Notes: a model not told the origin generated them from the sequence alone. Counted from the first letter of the stretch, positions 15,430-23,025 are shown. The stretch is DNA of 29,067 bases from CAYHWE01 sp964360445 (GCA_964360445.1 CAYHWE010000009.1:1-29067); one strand, 5' to 3'. Translations and numbers: made by a program.

Positions 15430-15449
15430 AAAATATAAATTAAAAAATT

Positions 15450-16169
15450 ATGAAAAAAATCTCCGTTAACGCCAAAAATTCAAAAGGCTTTACGCTGCTT
15501 GAACTTTTGATAGTGATCGCGATCATCGCGATCTTGTCCGTAGTCCTTATCTTAGTCCTGAATCCGGCTGAAATGCTTAAGAAATCAAGAGATGTGCAGA
15601 GAATTTCCGACTTGAATACGCTAAAAACCGCAATCGGCTTGTATATAACTTCAACATCGACCCCTGATCTTGATACCGGAACATCATTATGCATCCCGAC
15701 CAGCGGCGCGACAGCAAAAATCTCTTACAGCGCCGAACTGGCTGATTCTTCATCCTGCGCCACTACTGTTTCAAAAGGCTCTGACGCTGCCGGCGGCAGT
15801 TTCAGCACGACTGACAATTGCCGTTATGGCGGCACATCTGGAGCGGCGGCTATAGACGGAACAGGCTGGCTGCCGGTCAATCTCGGCAGTCTGACCGGCG
15901 GATCTCCTATTTCCAATCTGCCTCTTGATCCGGTCAATACGATCGGAACAGCGACAGCGCCGACATCGACGGACCTGGTTTACAGATACGCCTGCCAGGA
16001 ATCGGTTACGGGCGGAAAACCTTCTTATATCTTTGAATTGGATGCCCAGCTGGAAAGCAACGCTTATACGAGCGAAGACGACAAGAGAAGCAAAGACGGC
16101 GGAGATAATACTAACTTTTACGAAGTCGGAACAAGCCTGAGATTGCTTGGAAGCGGAGTCAATTTCTAA
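15450..16169 (+). CDS. Major type IV pilin (CPR type)
   Basis: The 239-aa prepilin has a 13-residue basic leader ending in K-G, then F|TLLELLIVIAIIAILSV with Glu at mature position 5. Prepilin peptidase cleaves after the glycine. The helix continues into NPAEMLKKSRDVQRISDLNTLKTAIGLY, typical of class-a-like pilins. The globular part has cysteines at CIPTSG, SSCATT, DNCRYG and YACQES, which probably form two disulfides, and carries the CPR-style 'GTGWLPVNL ... NLPLDPVN' block followed by YIFELDAQLES. It is the longest pilin here and is followed at once by a strong terminator, as suits an abundant product. It probably forms the main fibre, but processing and abundance are inferred. Confidence 0.88.
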   Translation: MKKISVNAKNSKGFTLLELLIVIAIIAILSVVLILVLNPAEMLKKSRDVQRISDLNTLKTAIGLYITSTSTPDLDTGTSLCIPTSGATAKISYSAELADSSSCATTVSKGSDAAGGSFSTTDNCRYGGTSGAAAIDGTGWLPVNLGSLTGGSPISNLPLDPVNTIGTATAPTSTDLVYRYACQESVTGGKPSYIFELDAQLESNAYTSEDDKRSKDGGDNTNFYEVGTSLRLLGSGVNF

Positions 16170-16182
16170 AAATAAAATACAG

Positions 16183-16214
16183 AAAACAGCCCATACAAAA
16201 AGGGCTGTTTTTTT
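16183..16214 (+). terminator. Factor-independent terminator of the major pilin gene
   Basis: A ten-bp perfect stem (16183-16192 with 16202-16211, core ACAGCCC/GGGCTGT) with a nine-base loop is followed by a run of T. It runs directly into the next promoter's -10 region. Confidence 0.92.
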
Positions 16215-16222
16215 GTTATAAT
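16214..16222 (+). promoter_or_regulatory. Extended -10 promoter of the membrane protein gene at 16231
   Basis: TGT plus TATAAT (TATAAT at 16217-16222) starts at the end of the terminator's T run. No clear -35 is present at the proper distance (TACAAA at 16194). The ATG at 16231 is only eight bases past the -10, so the transcript should be almost leaderless. Confidence 0.65.
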
Positions 16223-16230
16223 GATGACAT

Positions 16231-16818
16231 ATGCTGACAGGCTATATCTTATTGGCGCAAAAAATATTCCCGGCCTTATTCCTTGCGGCCGCTTTCTTTT
16301 ATTTTTTTAAAAAAAATAAAGAAATGGCGAGATATGTTTTCCTTATTTATGGCATGATTGTTTTCCGCTTCATCTATGCCGGCATCCTAACGAAGATGCA
16401 GTATGATTTATGGCTGGACAATGATTTTACAAGATATCTTCTGCCGCCGCATCAGCCGATCCGGTATTTTATCGGCTATGCCTGGACTCATTTCTGGCTG
16501 GGCGCGGTCATTTCGATCGGAGCGCCGCTTATTGTTTTTTTATTTTTTGTTGTCTTGCGGAAAATAAAGAAAGAAGCGCTAGGCGGAGAAGAGGCCGGGA
16601 TAATTTTTCTGACCTCTCTGGTTGCCGGCTGGCCGAATATTATAATTTTTTTGCCGCTTGCGTTCATCTTTGCGTTGCTGACGGCTGTTTCCCGCAAAAT
16701 ATTCCTTAAAGATGATCATATTTCCGTTTCATTGCCGTTCTTATTGGCGGCTTTGATCATTATCCTGTTCGGCGATTATCTTTTTGATCATATCAATATG
16801 CCGGAACTGAAAATTTGA
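16231..16818 (+). CDS. Polytopic membrane protein between the major pilin and pilB (unknown)
   Basis: This 195-aa protein has about five hydrophobic helices (~5-26, ~33-52, ~84-110, ~122-150, ~165-185). I do not recognise its family firmly. Its place directly before pilB, where prepilin peptidase is often found, and a second half of the form 'LTSLVAGWPNIIIFLPLAFIF ... PFLLAALIIILFGDY' recall the C-terminal helices of A24 peptidases. However, the catalytic G-x-G-D and the other aspartate are missing (the loop reads GGEEAGI), so it cannot be an active enzyme of that kind. It could be a degenerate relative or an unrelated pilus-accessory protein. It has its own extended -10 promoter and is followed by a separate promoter for pilB. 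Confidence 0.5.
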   Translation: MLTGYILLAQKIFPALFLAAAFFYFFKKNKEMARYVFLIYGMIVFRFIYAGILTKMQYDLWLDNDFTRYLLPPHQPIRYFIGYAWTHFWLGAVISIGAPLIVFLFFVVLRKIKKEALGGEEAGIIFLTSLVAGWPNIIIFLPLAFIFALLTAVSRKIFLKDDHISVSLPFLLAALIIILFGDYLFDHINMPELKI

Positions 16819-16819
16819 T

Positions 16820-16847
16820 TTTAACATTGATGGAAATGTGGTATAAT
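16820..16847 (+). promoter_or_regulatory. Promoter of pilB
   Basis: An extended -10 TGG-TATAAT has TATAAT at 16842-16847 and TG at 16839-16840, with a weak -35 TTTAAC at 16820-16825 (16-nt spacer). The ATG at 16861 follows with a leader of only about seven nt. Confidence 0.65.
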
Positions 16848-16860
16848 TAAAAAATATCAT

Positions 16861-18573
16861 ATGCATATCGCGGAGGAAAAATTAAAAAATATTCTGCTCG
16901 AGTCCGGAGTTATAGACGAAAAAACTTTTAATACGGTAAGGGAGGAAGCATCAAGGTTCAACCAGTCTGTTCCTGATGTCCTGGTCGGAGGCGGATATAT
17001 CACCGAAGACTATCTTGTCGAACTGCTTGAACCGTATTTTGACGCCCCCGTAGTCAATCTTAAAAGCGTCGTCATACCGAAAGAGACATTGGAGCTGTCC
17101 GGAGAATCTTATTCCAAGACGAAAAATGTCGTTATCTTTGAGGACGATAAGAAAAGGGGAGTTGTCAAGGCGGCTATGACCGATCCTTTCGATTATGATG
17201 TGATTGAATTCTTGCGCGCGAAAACAGGCGCCTGGGTAGAGCCTTATCTGACCACAAGATCCGGCTTGAAATATGGCCTGAAACAGTATAAGCAGAAATT
17301 AGGCGAGGATTTCAACCAGATAATTTCGGAAAATGTCAAAAGTTTCCTTTCCGCGGGAGAAGAAGTCGATCTGTCAAAAATGGCGGAAGCAGTTCCGATC
17401 ATCACCATCCTGAACAATATCATCGACCATTCGGTTTCGCTGAATGCTTCCGATATCCATTTCGAACCGCTATCGACAGGGCTTCTTGTCAGAGCGAGGG
17501 TGGACGGCTTGCTGCATGAGATCATTACATTGAACAAGATGCTTGAATCTATATTGGTCGCCAGGGTTAAAATCCTTGCTAACTTGCAGATTGATGAACA
17601 CCGCACGCCGCAGGACGGCCGTTTCCGTTTCGAGATAGATGACGGCGGAACTATCGATGTCCGCGTGAATATCATTCCGGTGATGCATGGGGAAAAAGTG
17701 GAGATGAGGCTCCTGAAAAACGCTTCCAGGCCGCTGACACTGGAAGAGCTGGGATTGCCGAAACAATCCGTTGAAATAATTATGGAAGAAATAAAAAAGC
17801 CGCACGGGATGATCCTGGTTACCGGACCGACGGGACATGGAAAGACAACGACCATGTATGCCGTCCTGCATATCCTGAACACTCCGAAAGTGAATATTAC
17901 GACGATCGAGGATCCGATAGAATATGAAGTTTCGCGCATAAACCAGACCCAGGTCAACGCCAAATCTGGAATCACGTTCGCGAACGGGCTCAGGTCGCTC
18001 ATGAGGCAGAATCCCGACATCATAATGATCGGAGAAATACGCGACAATGAAACGGTTGAAATAGCGATCCATGCAGCGTTGACCGGCCATCTGGTGCTTT
18101 CTTCCCTGCATACTAACAGCGCTCCGGCGGCATTGCCGAGACTGATCGATATGGGGGCGCAGCCGTTTTTAGTTTCCTCGACGATCAATCTTATTATCGC
18201 GCAAAGGCTGATAAGAAAAATCTGTTCTTCCTGCGTGGAATCATACAAGATCTCTCCGCAGATAAAGAAAATGATTGCCGCGCAGATTTCTTTGAGCAGC
18301 GATACGCACATAAAAAAAATCCCGCAGGTCTTATTCAGGGGCAAAGGCTGCAGCGTCTGCGGCGGATCAGGTTTCCATGGCCAGACAGGCATTTACGAAC
18401 TATTAAGAGTTTCCGACCCGATAAAAGAACTGCTCCTGAAGATGGCGCCTATAACTGAAATAAAAAAGCAGGCGGTCAAAGAAGGGATGGTTACTATGTT
18501 TGAAGACGGGCTGAAAAAAGTCGAGCAGGGCACGACAACCATCGAAGAGGTAATCCGCATGGTTAAAGAGTAG
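16861..18573 (+). CDS. pilB: Type IV pilus extension ATPase PilB
   Basis: The 570-aa hexameric motor energises pilus assembly. An MshEN-like N-terminal region (~20-140) precedes the ATPase core. Walker A is G-P-T-G-H-G-K-T-T at 322-330 (most relatives have Ser where His326 stands), the Asp box is T-I-E-D-P-I-E at ~348-354, Walker B is I-I-M-I-G-E at 387-392, and the His box is LTGHLVLSSLHTN at ~407-419. Paired C-x-x-C motifs (Cys455/458 and Cys497/500) form the zinc site typical of PilB and GspE and absent from the retraction ATPase PilT. No PilT gene is seen here. The stop codon TAG is itself the first unit of a 7-nt repeat array, and pilC follows after 59 nt. Confidence 0.97.
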   Translation: MHIAEEKLKNILLESGVIDEKTFNTVREEASRFNQSVPDVLVGGGYITEDYLVELLEPYFDAPVVNLKSVVIPKETLELSGESYSKTKNVVIFEDDKKRGVVKAAMTDPFDYDVIEFLRAKTGAWVEPYLTTRSGLKYGLKQYKQKLGEDFNQIISENVKSFLSAGEEVDLSKMAEAVPIITILNNIIDHSVSLNASDIHFEPLSTGLLVRARVDGLLHEIITLNKMLESILVARVKILANLQIDEHRTPQDGRFRFEIDDGGTIDVRVNIIPVMHGEKVEMRLLKNASRPLTLEELGLPKQSVEIIMEEIKKPHGMILVTGPTGHGKTTTMYAVLHILNTPKVNITTIEDPIEYEVSRINQTQVNAKSGITFANGLRSLMRQNPDIIMIGEIRDNETVEIAIHAALTGHLVLSSLHTNSAPAALPRLIDMGAQPFLVSSTINLIIAQRLIRKICSSCVESYKISPQIKKMIAAQISLSSDTHIKKIPQVLFRGKGCSVCGGSGFHGQTGIYELLRVSDPIKELLLKMAPITEIKKQAVKEGMVTMFEDGLKKVEQGTTTIEEVIRMVKE

Positions 18574-18598
18574 CGTTTAGGGCGTAGCGTATAGCGTG
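18571..18598 (+). repeat. Four-unit 7-nt tandem repeat starting at the pilB stop codon
   Basis: Four successive 7-nt units share the form TAG-C/G-G-n-n (units 1, 3 and 4 are TAGCGTT, TAGCGTA and TAGCGTG). The first TAG is the pilB stop. The units differ at the last one or two bases, so the array is old rather than fresh slippage. The rest of the gap to pilC is A-rich. Confidence 0.75.
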
Positions 18599-18632
18599 CA
18601 GGATTGGATCAGTAAAAAGATTTAAAAGATTT

Positions 18633-19850
18633 ATGGCCACTTATATTTACGAAGCCTTCAATAAAGAGGGTAAAATCATAAAGGGAGAATTAGACAGCAG
18701 GAGCAAGAAAGATGTTTCTGATTTTTTGGAGAACAAAAAACTTGTCCCGGTAATCATCCAGGAAAAAGGGGAGATACGGGAAGTGCGCAGGCTGTCTTTC
18801 GTCATTTTTGAACGGATCACTATTCCCGACCGTATTTTTTTCCTTAGGAATCTGGCGGCGATGGTCAAAGCCGGACTCGGTATGATGGAAGCGCTCGACA
18901 TCCTGATCCTGGACACTGAAAAGGAAGTGATGAAAAAAATACTGACTACGGCAAAATTCAATCTTGAAAAAGGGCAGCCGTTGTCGGCGACATTCTCTTA
19001 TTATAAAAAATATTTCTCTCCGATTTTTATCGGCCTTATCAAGGCTGGAGAAATTTCCGGAAGGCTCGAGGAGTCTTTAGAGGAGCTTGTGCAGCACCTT
19101 GTCAGGGATTATGGATTAAGGAAAAAGGTAAAATCCGCCCTGGCTTATCCATTTATCTTGTTAGTGGCCAGCGTCGGCGTTATTTTTTCGCTTTTATTTT
19201 TCATCCTGCCGCGCCTGACTGTTTCCCTGAAAAGAAGCGGCGCCGAACTGCCGGCGATAACTAAAGCCGTGTTAAGCGCCAGCAACGCCTTGGTTTACAG
19301 CCCGTTGCTCGATCTTATTCTTTTCGCCGCCGCCGTCTGGTTCTTTGTTTATTTCAGGAAAACGCGGATCGGAAGAAGGATATTCGCCTGGATGATTTTC
19401 AAGACCCCGATTGTCAGGAGCCTGGTAAAAAAAATAGCCCTGATAAGGTTCGCGCGCACGCTCGGATCGTTGGTCGAAAGCGGGATAGGCATAGTGGAGG
19501 CGCTCGAGCTTTCCGCCCAGGCTGTCGGCAATGATATGTATGAGAGGGCGATCATGGATTCATTGCGCAATGTGCAGAACGGCAATTCTCTTTCCAATTC
19601 TTTGCGCCAGAATCCGAAATTATTCCCTCATCTTCTTGTTAATATGATGGCTGTCGGCGAGAGGACGGGCAGCCTGTCTGATGTCCTGAAAAATTTTTCT
19701 AATTTCTACGAGGAAGAAGTTGATAACGCCCTGAAAGATCTCATCACATTCCTTGAACCGATCTTATTGCTGATAATGGGATTGATTATCGGCGTTATCG
19801 CCATCTCCATCCTGCTTCCGATCTACCAGCTGGTCGGTAAATTCGCTTAA
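18633..19850 (+). CDS. pilC: Type IV pilus inner-membrane platform protein PilC
   Basis: The 405-aa protein has the two-domain GspF/PilC layout. An N-terminal cytoplasmic region (~1-65) is followed by a first domain with LAAMVKAGLGMMEALDIL (~70-88) and KYFSPIFIGLIKAGEISGRLEESL. Transmembrane helices lie at ~168-190 and ~224-238. A second domain contains FARTLGSLVESGIGIVEALE and LLVNMMAVGERTGSL. A final helix lies at ~372-397. PilC sits at the centre of the machine and is turned or loaded by PilB to insert pilins. Order pilB-pilC-minor pilins is the common arrangement, and the FimT-like pilin gene starts four nt after the stop. Length is normal for the family and no defect is visible. Confidence 0.96.
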   Translation: MATYIYEAFNKEGKIIKGELDSRSKKDVSDFLENKKLVPVIIQEKGEIREVRRLSFVIFERITIPDRIFFLRNLAAMVKAGLGMMEALDILILDTEKEVMKKILTTAKFNLEKGQPLSATFSYYKKYFSPIFIGLIKAGEISGRLEESLEELVQHLVRDYGLRKKVKSALAYPFILLVASVGVIFSLLFFILPRLTVSLKRSGAELPAITKAVLSASNALVYSPLLDLILFAAAVWFFVYFRKTRIGRRIFAWMIFKTPIVRSLVKKIALIRFARTLGSLVESGIGIVEALELSAQAVGNDMYERAIMDSLRNVQNGNSLSNSLRQNPKLFPHLLVNMMAVGERTGSLSDVLKNFSNFYEEEVDNALKDLITFLEPILLLIMGLIIGVIAISILLPIYQLVGKFA

Positions 19851-19854
19851 TCTT

Positions 19855-20313
19855 ATGGAATCAAGACCTAACGCCGGGTTCAGCTTGTTGGAACTCACAT
19901 TGGTCGTCGGCATCTTGGGGATCATAGGATCCATCGGTTTCGGTTTTTATTACAATTTCGTCAGGCAGGCTGAAATAGATTTGACGGCTACGAATATAGT
20001 ATTCGACCTGAAGCAGGCGCAGGCAAAATCGATGAGCGGCGATTCCGGACGGAAGTGGGGTGTTTATTTCATGAACGGCGCCAGCGATTATTATGAATTT
20101 TTTTCAACGCCGACCGATTATGACGATCCGGCCAAGGAAATAAAAGCGACGGTCTATCTTCCCGGCAATCTTTTTTTTACCCAGCCGGCAGCCTCTTCCA
20201 CTGTCTTATTCAATAAGATAAGCGGGGGGACGGGATCAACGACGATTTCCATCTCTTCGTTGACCGGCCAGGTCAAAACCATAAATATAACATCAATCGG
20301 CAATATATATTAA
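19855..20313 (+). CDS. Minor type IV pilin, GspH/FimT-like
   Basis: The 152-aa prepilin has a short leader MESRPNAG and the signature G|FSLLELTLVVGILGIIGSIG, with Glu at mature position 5. The segment 'ATNIVFDLKQAQAKSMSGDSGRKWGVYF' matches the GspH/FimT fold start, in which a helix leads into strands bearing the conserved W-G-V-Y. The remainder is short and ends with SISSLTGQVKTINI. FimT-type minor pilins help start assembly and in some species bind DNA during uptake. No cysteines are present. It follows pilC by four nt and precedes the PilV-like gene by three nt, so all three are surely one transcript. A DNA-uptake role is only a possibility. Confidence 0.87.
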   Translation: MESRPNAGFSLLELTLVVGILGIIGSIGFGFYYNFVRQAEIDLTATNIVFDLKQAQAKSMSGDSGRKWGVYFMNGASDYYEFFSTPTDYDDPAKEIKATVYLPGNLFFTQPAASSTVLFNKISGGTGSTTISISSLTGQVKTINITSIGNIY

Positions 20314-20316
20314 AGT

Positions 20317-20967
20317 ATGATGAAATCTATCCGCCTCCAAACAGGATCGCTGCTGATCGAAGCGCTTGTATCAATCGCTATCGTTTCTGTCATACTGACG
20401 ATCGGTTCCCAGATAATCATCGTCAGCCTCAAGAGCAATAAGGTTTCCAGCGAGAAAAATGTCGCCTTGGGACTGGCGGAAGAGACTTTTGAGGCGGTGA
20501 ACGGCATAGCGATGGAAAATTGGAAAAATATCTATAAGCCGCCGGACGGATCAGGCGATCCGAGCGCGAGCAAGGGCGCGGCCAGCCATTATTATCCGCA
20601 GAAGATGGGCGGCAAATGGGTCCTGACGGCCGGAGACAACCAGGTATTGATAGACGGCGCGGCTTTTACTATTTATATCAACATAGATAATGTCAGCAGG
20701 GACGGGACGACAAAAGATATCGAGAGTCTATATAATTCTTCCAATGATGATCCGTCAACGCAAAAGATTTCAGTTTTTGTCTCAAAGTCCGGAGGAGAGC
20801 AGATCTCAACAAGCGACTACATATCGAGATGGAGGAACGAGGTATGCGCGCAGACAGACTGGAGCGGAGGAAGTACGGGCGCGACAACAACCTGCCCGAC
20901 TTCATTTTATGGAAGCAGCAACAGCATAAATACTTCCGGCGGATCATTGGAGCTGAGCCCCTTGTAA
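20317..20967 (+). CDS. Minor type IV pilin, PilV/GspI-like
   Basis: The 216-aa product starts with MMKSIRLQTG and then S-L-L-I-E-A-L-V-S-I-A-I. Cleavage after Gly10 leaves Ser instead of the usual Phe at mature position 1, but Glu5 is kept. The phrase 'LLIEALVSIAIVSVIL' is typical of PilV/GspI-type proteins. The globular region includes 'KWVLTAGDNQVLIDGAAFTIYINIDNVSRD' and a Ser/Thr/Gly-rich tail with two cysteines (VCAQTD, TTCPTS). It is the last gene of the pilC-led run. ATG 20317 has an adjacent ATG at 20320, and either could serve. A DUF378 gene with a separate promoter follows. Confidence 0.82.
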   Translation: MMKSIRLQTGSLLIEALVSIAIVSVILTIGSQIIIVSLKSNKVSSEKNVALGLAEETFEAVNGIAMENWKNIYKPPDGSGDPSASKGAASHYYPQKMGGKWVLTAGDNQVLIDGAAFTIYINIDNVSRDGTTKDIESLYNSSNDDPSTQKISVFVSKSGGEQISTSDYISRWRNEVCAQTDWSGGSTGATTTCPTSFYGSSNSINTSGGSLELSPL

Positions 20968-20980
20968 AAATTTGCCGGCA

Positions 20981-21009
20981 TTGATTTTTTTCGTAAGGTA
21001 TGCTAATAT
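20981..21009 (+). promoter_or_regulatory. Promoter of the DUF378 - Gmad2/GerMN pair
   Basis: TTGATT at 20981-20986, a 17-nt spacer and an extended -10 TGC-TAATAT (21001-21009) stand 38 nt before the ATG. A good ribosome site, GAAGGTGAT, precedes the start codon. Confidence 0.75.
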
Positions 21010-21046
21010 CGAGTCCCATAATATATGCTAGAAAGAAGGTGATATT

Positions 21047-21253
21047 ATGATAAAACTGGATGTTATCGGACAGATAATATTGGCAATCCTCATAATCGGC
21101 GGATTGAACTGGGGGCTGATCGCATTATTCGATTTTGACCTGATCGCCGTTATTTTCGGACAGTTGTCGCTGCTTTCACGTCTGATTTATGGTTTGGTGG
21201 GATTATCAGCCTTGTATATGATTTATATTTTAATCAAAGCGATGGCTGAATAA
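21047..21253 (+). CDS. DUF378 small membrane protein (YuzA-like)
   Basis: This 68-aa protein has two transmembrane helices (~6-27 and ~42-64) and the family pattern GGLNWGLIALFDFDLIAVIFG followed by SRLIYGLVGLSALYMIY. DUF378 proteins (YuzA in Bacillus) are common small membrane proteins of unknown role. AGAAGGTGAT at 21034-21043 makes a clear Shine-Dalgarno, unlike most neighbouring genes. The length is normal. The following Gmad2-GerMN gene starts 13 nt later and is probably cotranscribed. Confidence 0.93.
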   Translation: MIKLDVIGQIILAILIIGGLNWGLIALFDFDLIAVIFGQLSLLSRLIYGLVGLSALYMIYILIKAMAE

Positions 21254-21265
21254 GAATAAAAAAAT

Positions 21266-22378
21266 ATGAGTAAATTCGATAAAAGGATAATCGCTATTTT
21301 TTTGATAGCAGTTCTTGTCATTTCCGGCATAATATTGCTGGTAATTTTTTCCGGAGCAAGGAATGAATGGGCCTGCAAAGACGGTCAGTGGATGAAATAT
21401 GGCAATTCGGAAATGCCCAAACCGAATACAAGATGCGGAAATGAACAGGAAATCACGAAACAAGGCGTATTGACGGAAATAGCAACTAGCAGCACAAAAA
21501 TAAAAACTGATGACGGACAGGAATTCATTTTGGTTTTCAGCAAGGATATGCGGCTTTTCGGAAAGGATGGCGGCAAGATAACTCCGTCGGAAATCCGCAA
21601 AGGATTCAGGCTGGCCGTGACCGGTATCGTCCAAAATCAGAATGAAATAAGGATAAGCGAAATCAGGATCATTGAGGAGCCGAATATAATAGTTTATTCG
21701 CCGGAGCCGGGTGATTCTGTCGGTTTACCCTTGATCATAAGGGGAGAGGCCAGGGTTTTTGAGAACACATTCAGTTATCGGATCATAGATGCTGACGGGA
21801 CTATAATCTATGAAAACAATGCCATGGCAAACAGCCCTGATATGGAAATATACGGCCAGTTTGAAGTCTCGGCAAATTATCCAAAGCCGAAAGGAGCTGC
21901 CGGAACAGTCGAGGTGTTCGAGTATTCAGCGAAAGACGGATCGGAAATAAACAAAGTAACCGTGCCTGTGCAGTTTGAAAATGTCGCCTCGCTTAAGGTG
22001 AAAGTTTTTTTCTCTAACAACAAGCAGGATCCGGGCGCGATGCAATGTAATAAGGTTTATCCTGTGGAAAGAAGGATTCCGGTCACATTGGCGGTCGCCC
22101 AGGCGACTCTTAAGGAATTGCTTTCAGGGCCGGACGCGCTGGAAGCCAAAGAAGGTAATTTTACCAGCATAAACTCGGGAGTAAAAATCCAGAAATTGAC
22201 GATTGAAAACGGAGTGGCGAAGGTTGATTTTGATAAGATGATGGAGCAGGGAGTCGGAGGATCGTGCCGCGTTGCCGCCATCCGGGCGCAGATTACGGAA
22301 ACTTTGAAACAATTTTCTTCAATAAAAAGCGTTGTCATCTCGATCGACGGCAGGACGGAAGATACCCTGCAGCCATAG
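21266..22378 (+). CDS. Membrane-anchored Gmad2-GerMN domain protein
   Basis: A transmembrane helix at ~9-29 anchors a 370-aa extracellular protein. After a short cysteine-containing segment (ACKDGQW, TRCGNEQ) and an OB-like part (~65-135, GVLTEIATSSTKIKTDDGQ), a Gmad2 immunoglobulin-like domain runs from ~140 to ~235 (IIVYSPEPGDSVGLPLIIRG, EVFEYSAKDGS). A GerMN domain follows at ~240-365 (VKVFFSNNKQDPG, ATLKELLSGPDALEA, TIENGVAKVDF, IKSVVISIDG). In Firmicutes the two domains are linked to spore germination and cell-wall proteins. Here no sporulation is expected, so a wall-associated role is likelier. It is the second gene after DUF378, and a terminator begins 18 bases past its stop. Confidence 0.9.
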   Translation: MSKFDKRIIAIFLIAVLVISGIILLVIFSGARNEWACKDGQWMKYGNSEMPKPNTRCGNEQEITKQGVLTEIATSSTKIKTDDGQEFILVFSKDMRLFGKDGGKITPSEIRKGFRLAVTGIVQNQNEIRISEIRIIEEPNIIVYSPEPGDSVGLPLIIRGEARVFENTFSYRIIDADGTIIYENNAMANSPDMEIYGQFEVSANYPKPKGAAGTVEVFEYSAKDGSEINKVTVPVQFENVASLKVKVFFSNNKQDPGAMQCNKVYPVERRIPVTLAVAQATLKELLSGPDALEAKEGNFTSINSGVKIQKLTIENGVAKVDFDKMMEQGVGGSCRVAAIRAQITETLKQFSSIKSVVISIDGRTEDTLQP

Positions 22379-22396
22379 TCCATAAGATGTGGCGCC

Positions 22397-22441
22397 ATAA
22401 TAGGTCCGGCTGCCTTTGAGCGGTCGGATCTATTATTTTTT
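22397..22441 (+). terminator. Factor-independent terminator of the DUF378 - GerMN pair
   Basis: Twelve-base arms 22397-22408 and 22425-22436 (ATAATAGGTCCG with CGGATCTATTAT, one G-T wobble) are followed by TTTTTT. Confidence 0.85.
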
Positions 22442-22450
22442 GCGCCGGGT

Positions 22451-22477
22451 TTGACAGGGTTTGGCTTTTGTTATATT
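22451..22477 (+). promoter_or_regulatory. Promoter of the 39-aa membrane peptide gene
   Basis: A consensus -35 TTGACA at 22451-22456 and an extended -10 TGT-TATATT (TATATT at 22472-22477) have a 15-nt spacer, slightly short. It lies between a terminator and the small gene at 22512. Confidence 0.65.
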
Positions 22478-22511
22478 TTGGATTAGTTACTGAAAAAAAG
22501 GGGAGGGGGAA

Positions 22512-22631
22512 ATGCACAACGGTAATTTGGCTAATGTATCAATGATTGTCGTGGGAGGCGTATTGCTGCTTATCCTGGGATGGCAGCTTTGCGCGAGTTA
22601 TCGCGCCAGCAAAAGGAGAAAAAAAGCCTGA
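22512..22631 (+). CDS. Tiny single-pass membrane protein (39 aa)
   Basis: The short frame from ATG 22512 to TGA 22629-22631 encodes MHNGNLANV, a hydrophobic helix (~10-26, MIVVGGVLLLILGWQL) and a very basic tail (RASKRRKKA). It is not similar to a family I know. Support for a real gene is a consensus promoter, a strong purine-rich ribosome site (AGGGGAGGGGG at 22498-22508) and a terminator starting two bases after the stop. The positive-inside rule puts the tail in the cytoplasm. It could be a stress-type small membrane protein, a regulator of a membrane complex, or a toxin-like peptide; none can be chosen from sequence. Confidence 0.72.
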   Translation: MHNGNLANVSMIVVGGVLLLILGWQLCASYRASKRRKKA

Positions 22632-22632
22632 C

Positions 22633-22657
22633 AAAAGCCCTTCCAAACAGGGCTTTT
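22633..22657 (+). terminator. Terminator of the 39-aa gene
   Basis: A nine-bp perfect stem AAAAGCCCT/AGGGCTTTT (22633-22641 and 22649-22657) has a seven-base loop. The T tract is only four long, so efficiency may be moderate. Confidence 0.8.
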
Positions 22658-22700
22658 ATCATAAAAACAGCTGTAATTAGCGAAAAGTTTTGGCTTACAG

Positions 22701-22729
22701 TTGACAAAATCGGTATTTTGTGAGATAAT
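22701..22729 (+). promoter_or_regulatory. Consensus promoter of the small membrane protein pair
   Basis: A perfect -35 TTGACA at 22701-22706 has a 17-nt spacer to GATAAT at 22724-22729, with TG at 22721-22722. A TATAAT at 22732-22737 is too far from this -35. The leader would be about 55 nt. Confidence 0.85.
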
Positions 22730-22791
22730 GATATAATGCTCTTTGAAAATCAATCAAGTTTTGTATCCATACAAGCACACAAGGAGAAGAT

Positions 22792-23025
22792 ATGAATATA
22801 ATGGACAAGCTGTTTTTAGTCATAATAATCCTCGCCATTCTGGTTTTACTGATCGGCGCGAATGTGAATAGATGGCAGGGGAAGCAACAACGCAGAAGAA
22901 GTAAGGCTTCCTCTGCTGTTGCCGGCGCGAGAATGGCGATGCTGATGGCCGGGGTTTTTGCGGCAGCAATTTTCATTGTCGCCTGTCTGATTTTCTGGAT
23001 CGGGCGATTGATAATGATAATCTAA
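22792..23025 (+). CDS. Small two-helix membrane protein (77 aa)
   Basis: Two hydrophobic helices (~5-23 and ~46-74) are separated by a strongly basic loop (NRWQGKQQRRRSKASS). I do not recognise a family. The basic loop should lie in the cytoplasm with both ends outside. AAGGAGA at 22781-22787 is an excellent ribosome site and the promoter is near consensus, so the gene is likely well expressed. The gene at 23044 begins 18 nt after its stop with another strong site and must share the transcript. The clustering of three tiny membrane proteins between GerMN and gyrB suggests a common unknown role. Confidence 0.78.
   Translation: MNIMDKLFLVIIILAILVLLIGANVNRWQGKQQRRRSKASSAVAGARMAMLMAGVFAAAIFIVACLIFWIGRLIMII

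Noticed and set aside
17244..18392. A 382-codon open frame on the minus strand inside pilB
   Set aside because: It is fully antisense to a strongly conserved gene, has no ribosome site or family signature, and is low-complexity Ser/Ile/Cys-rich as expected from reversed codons.
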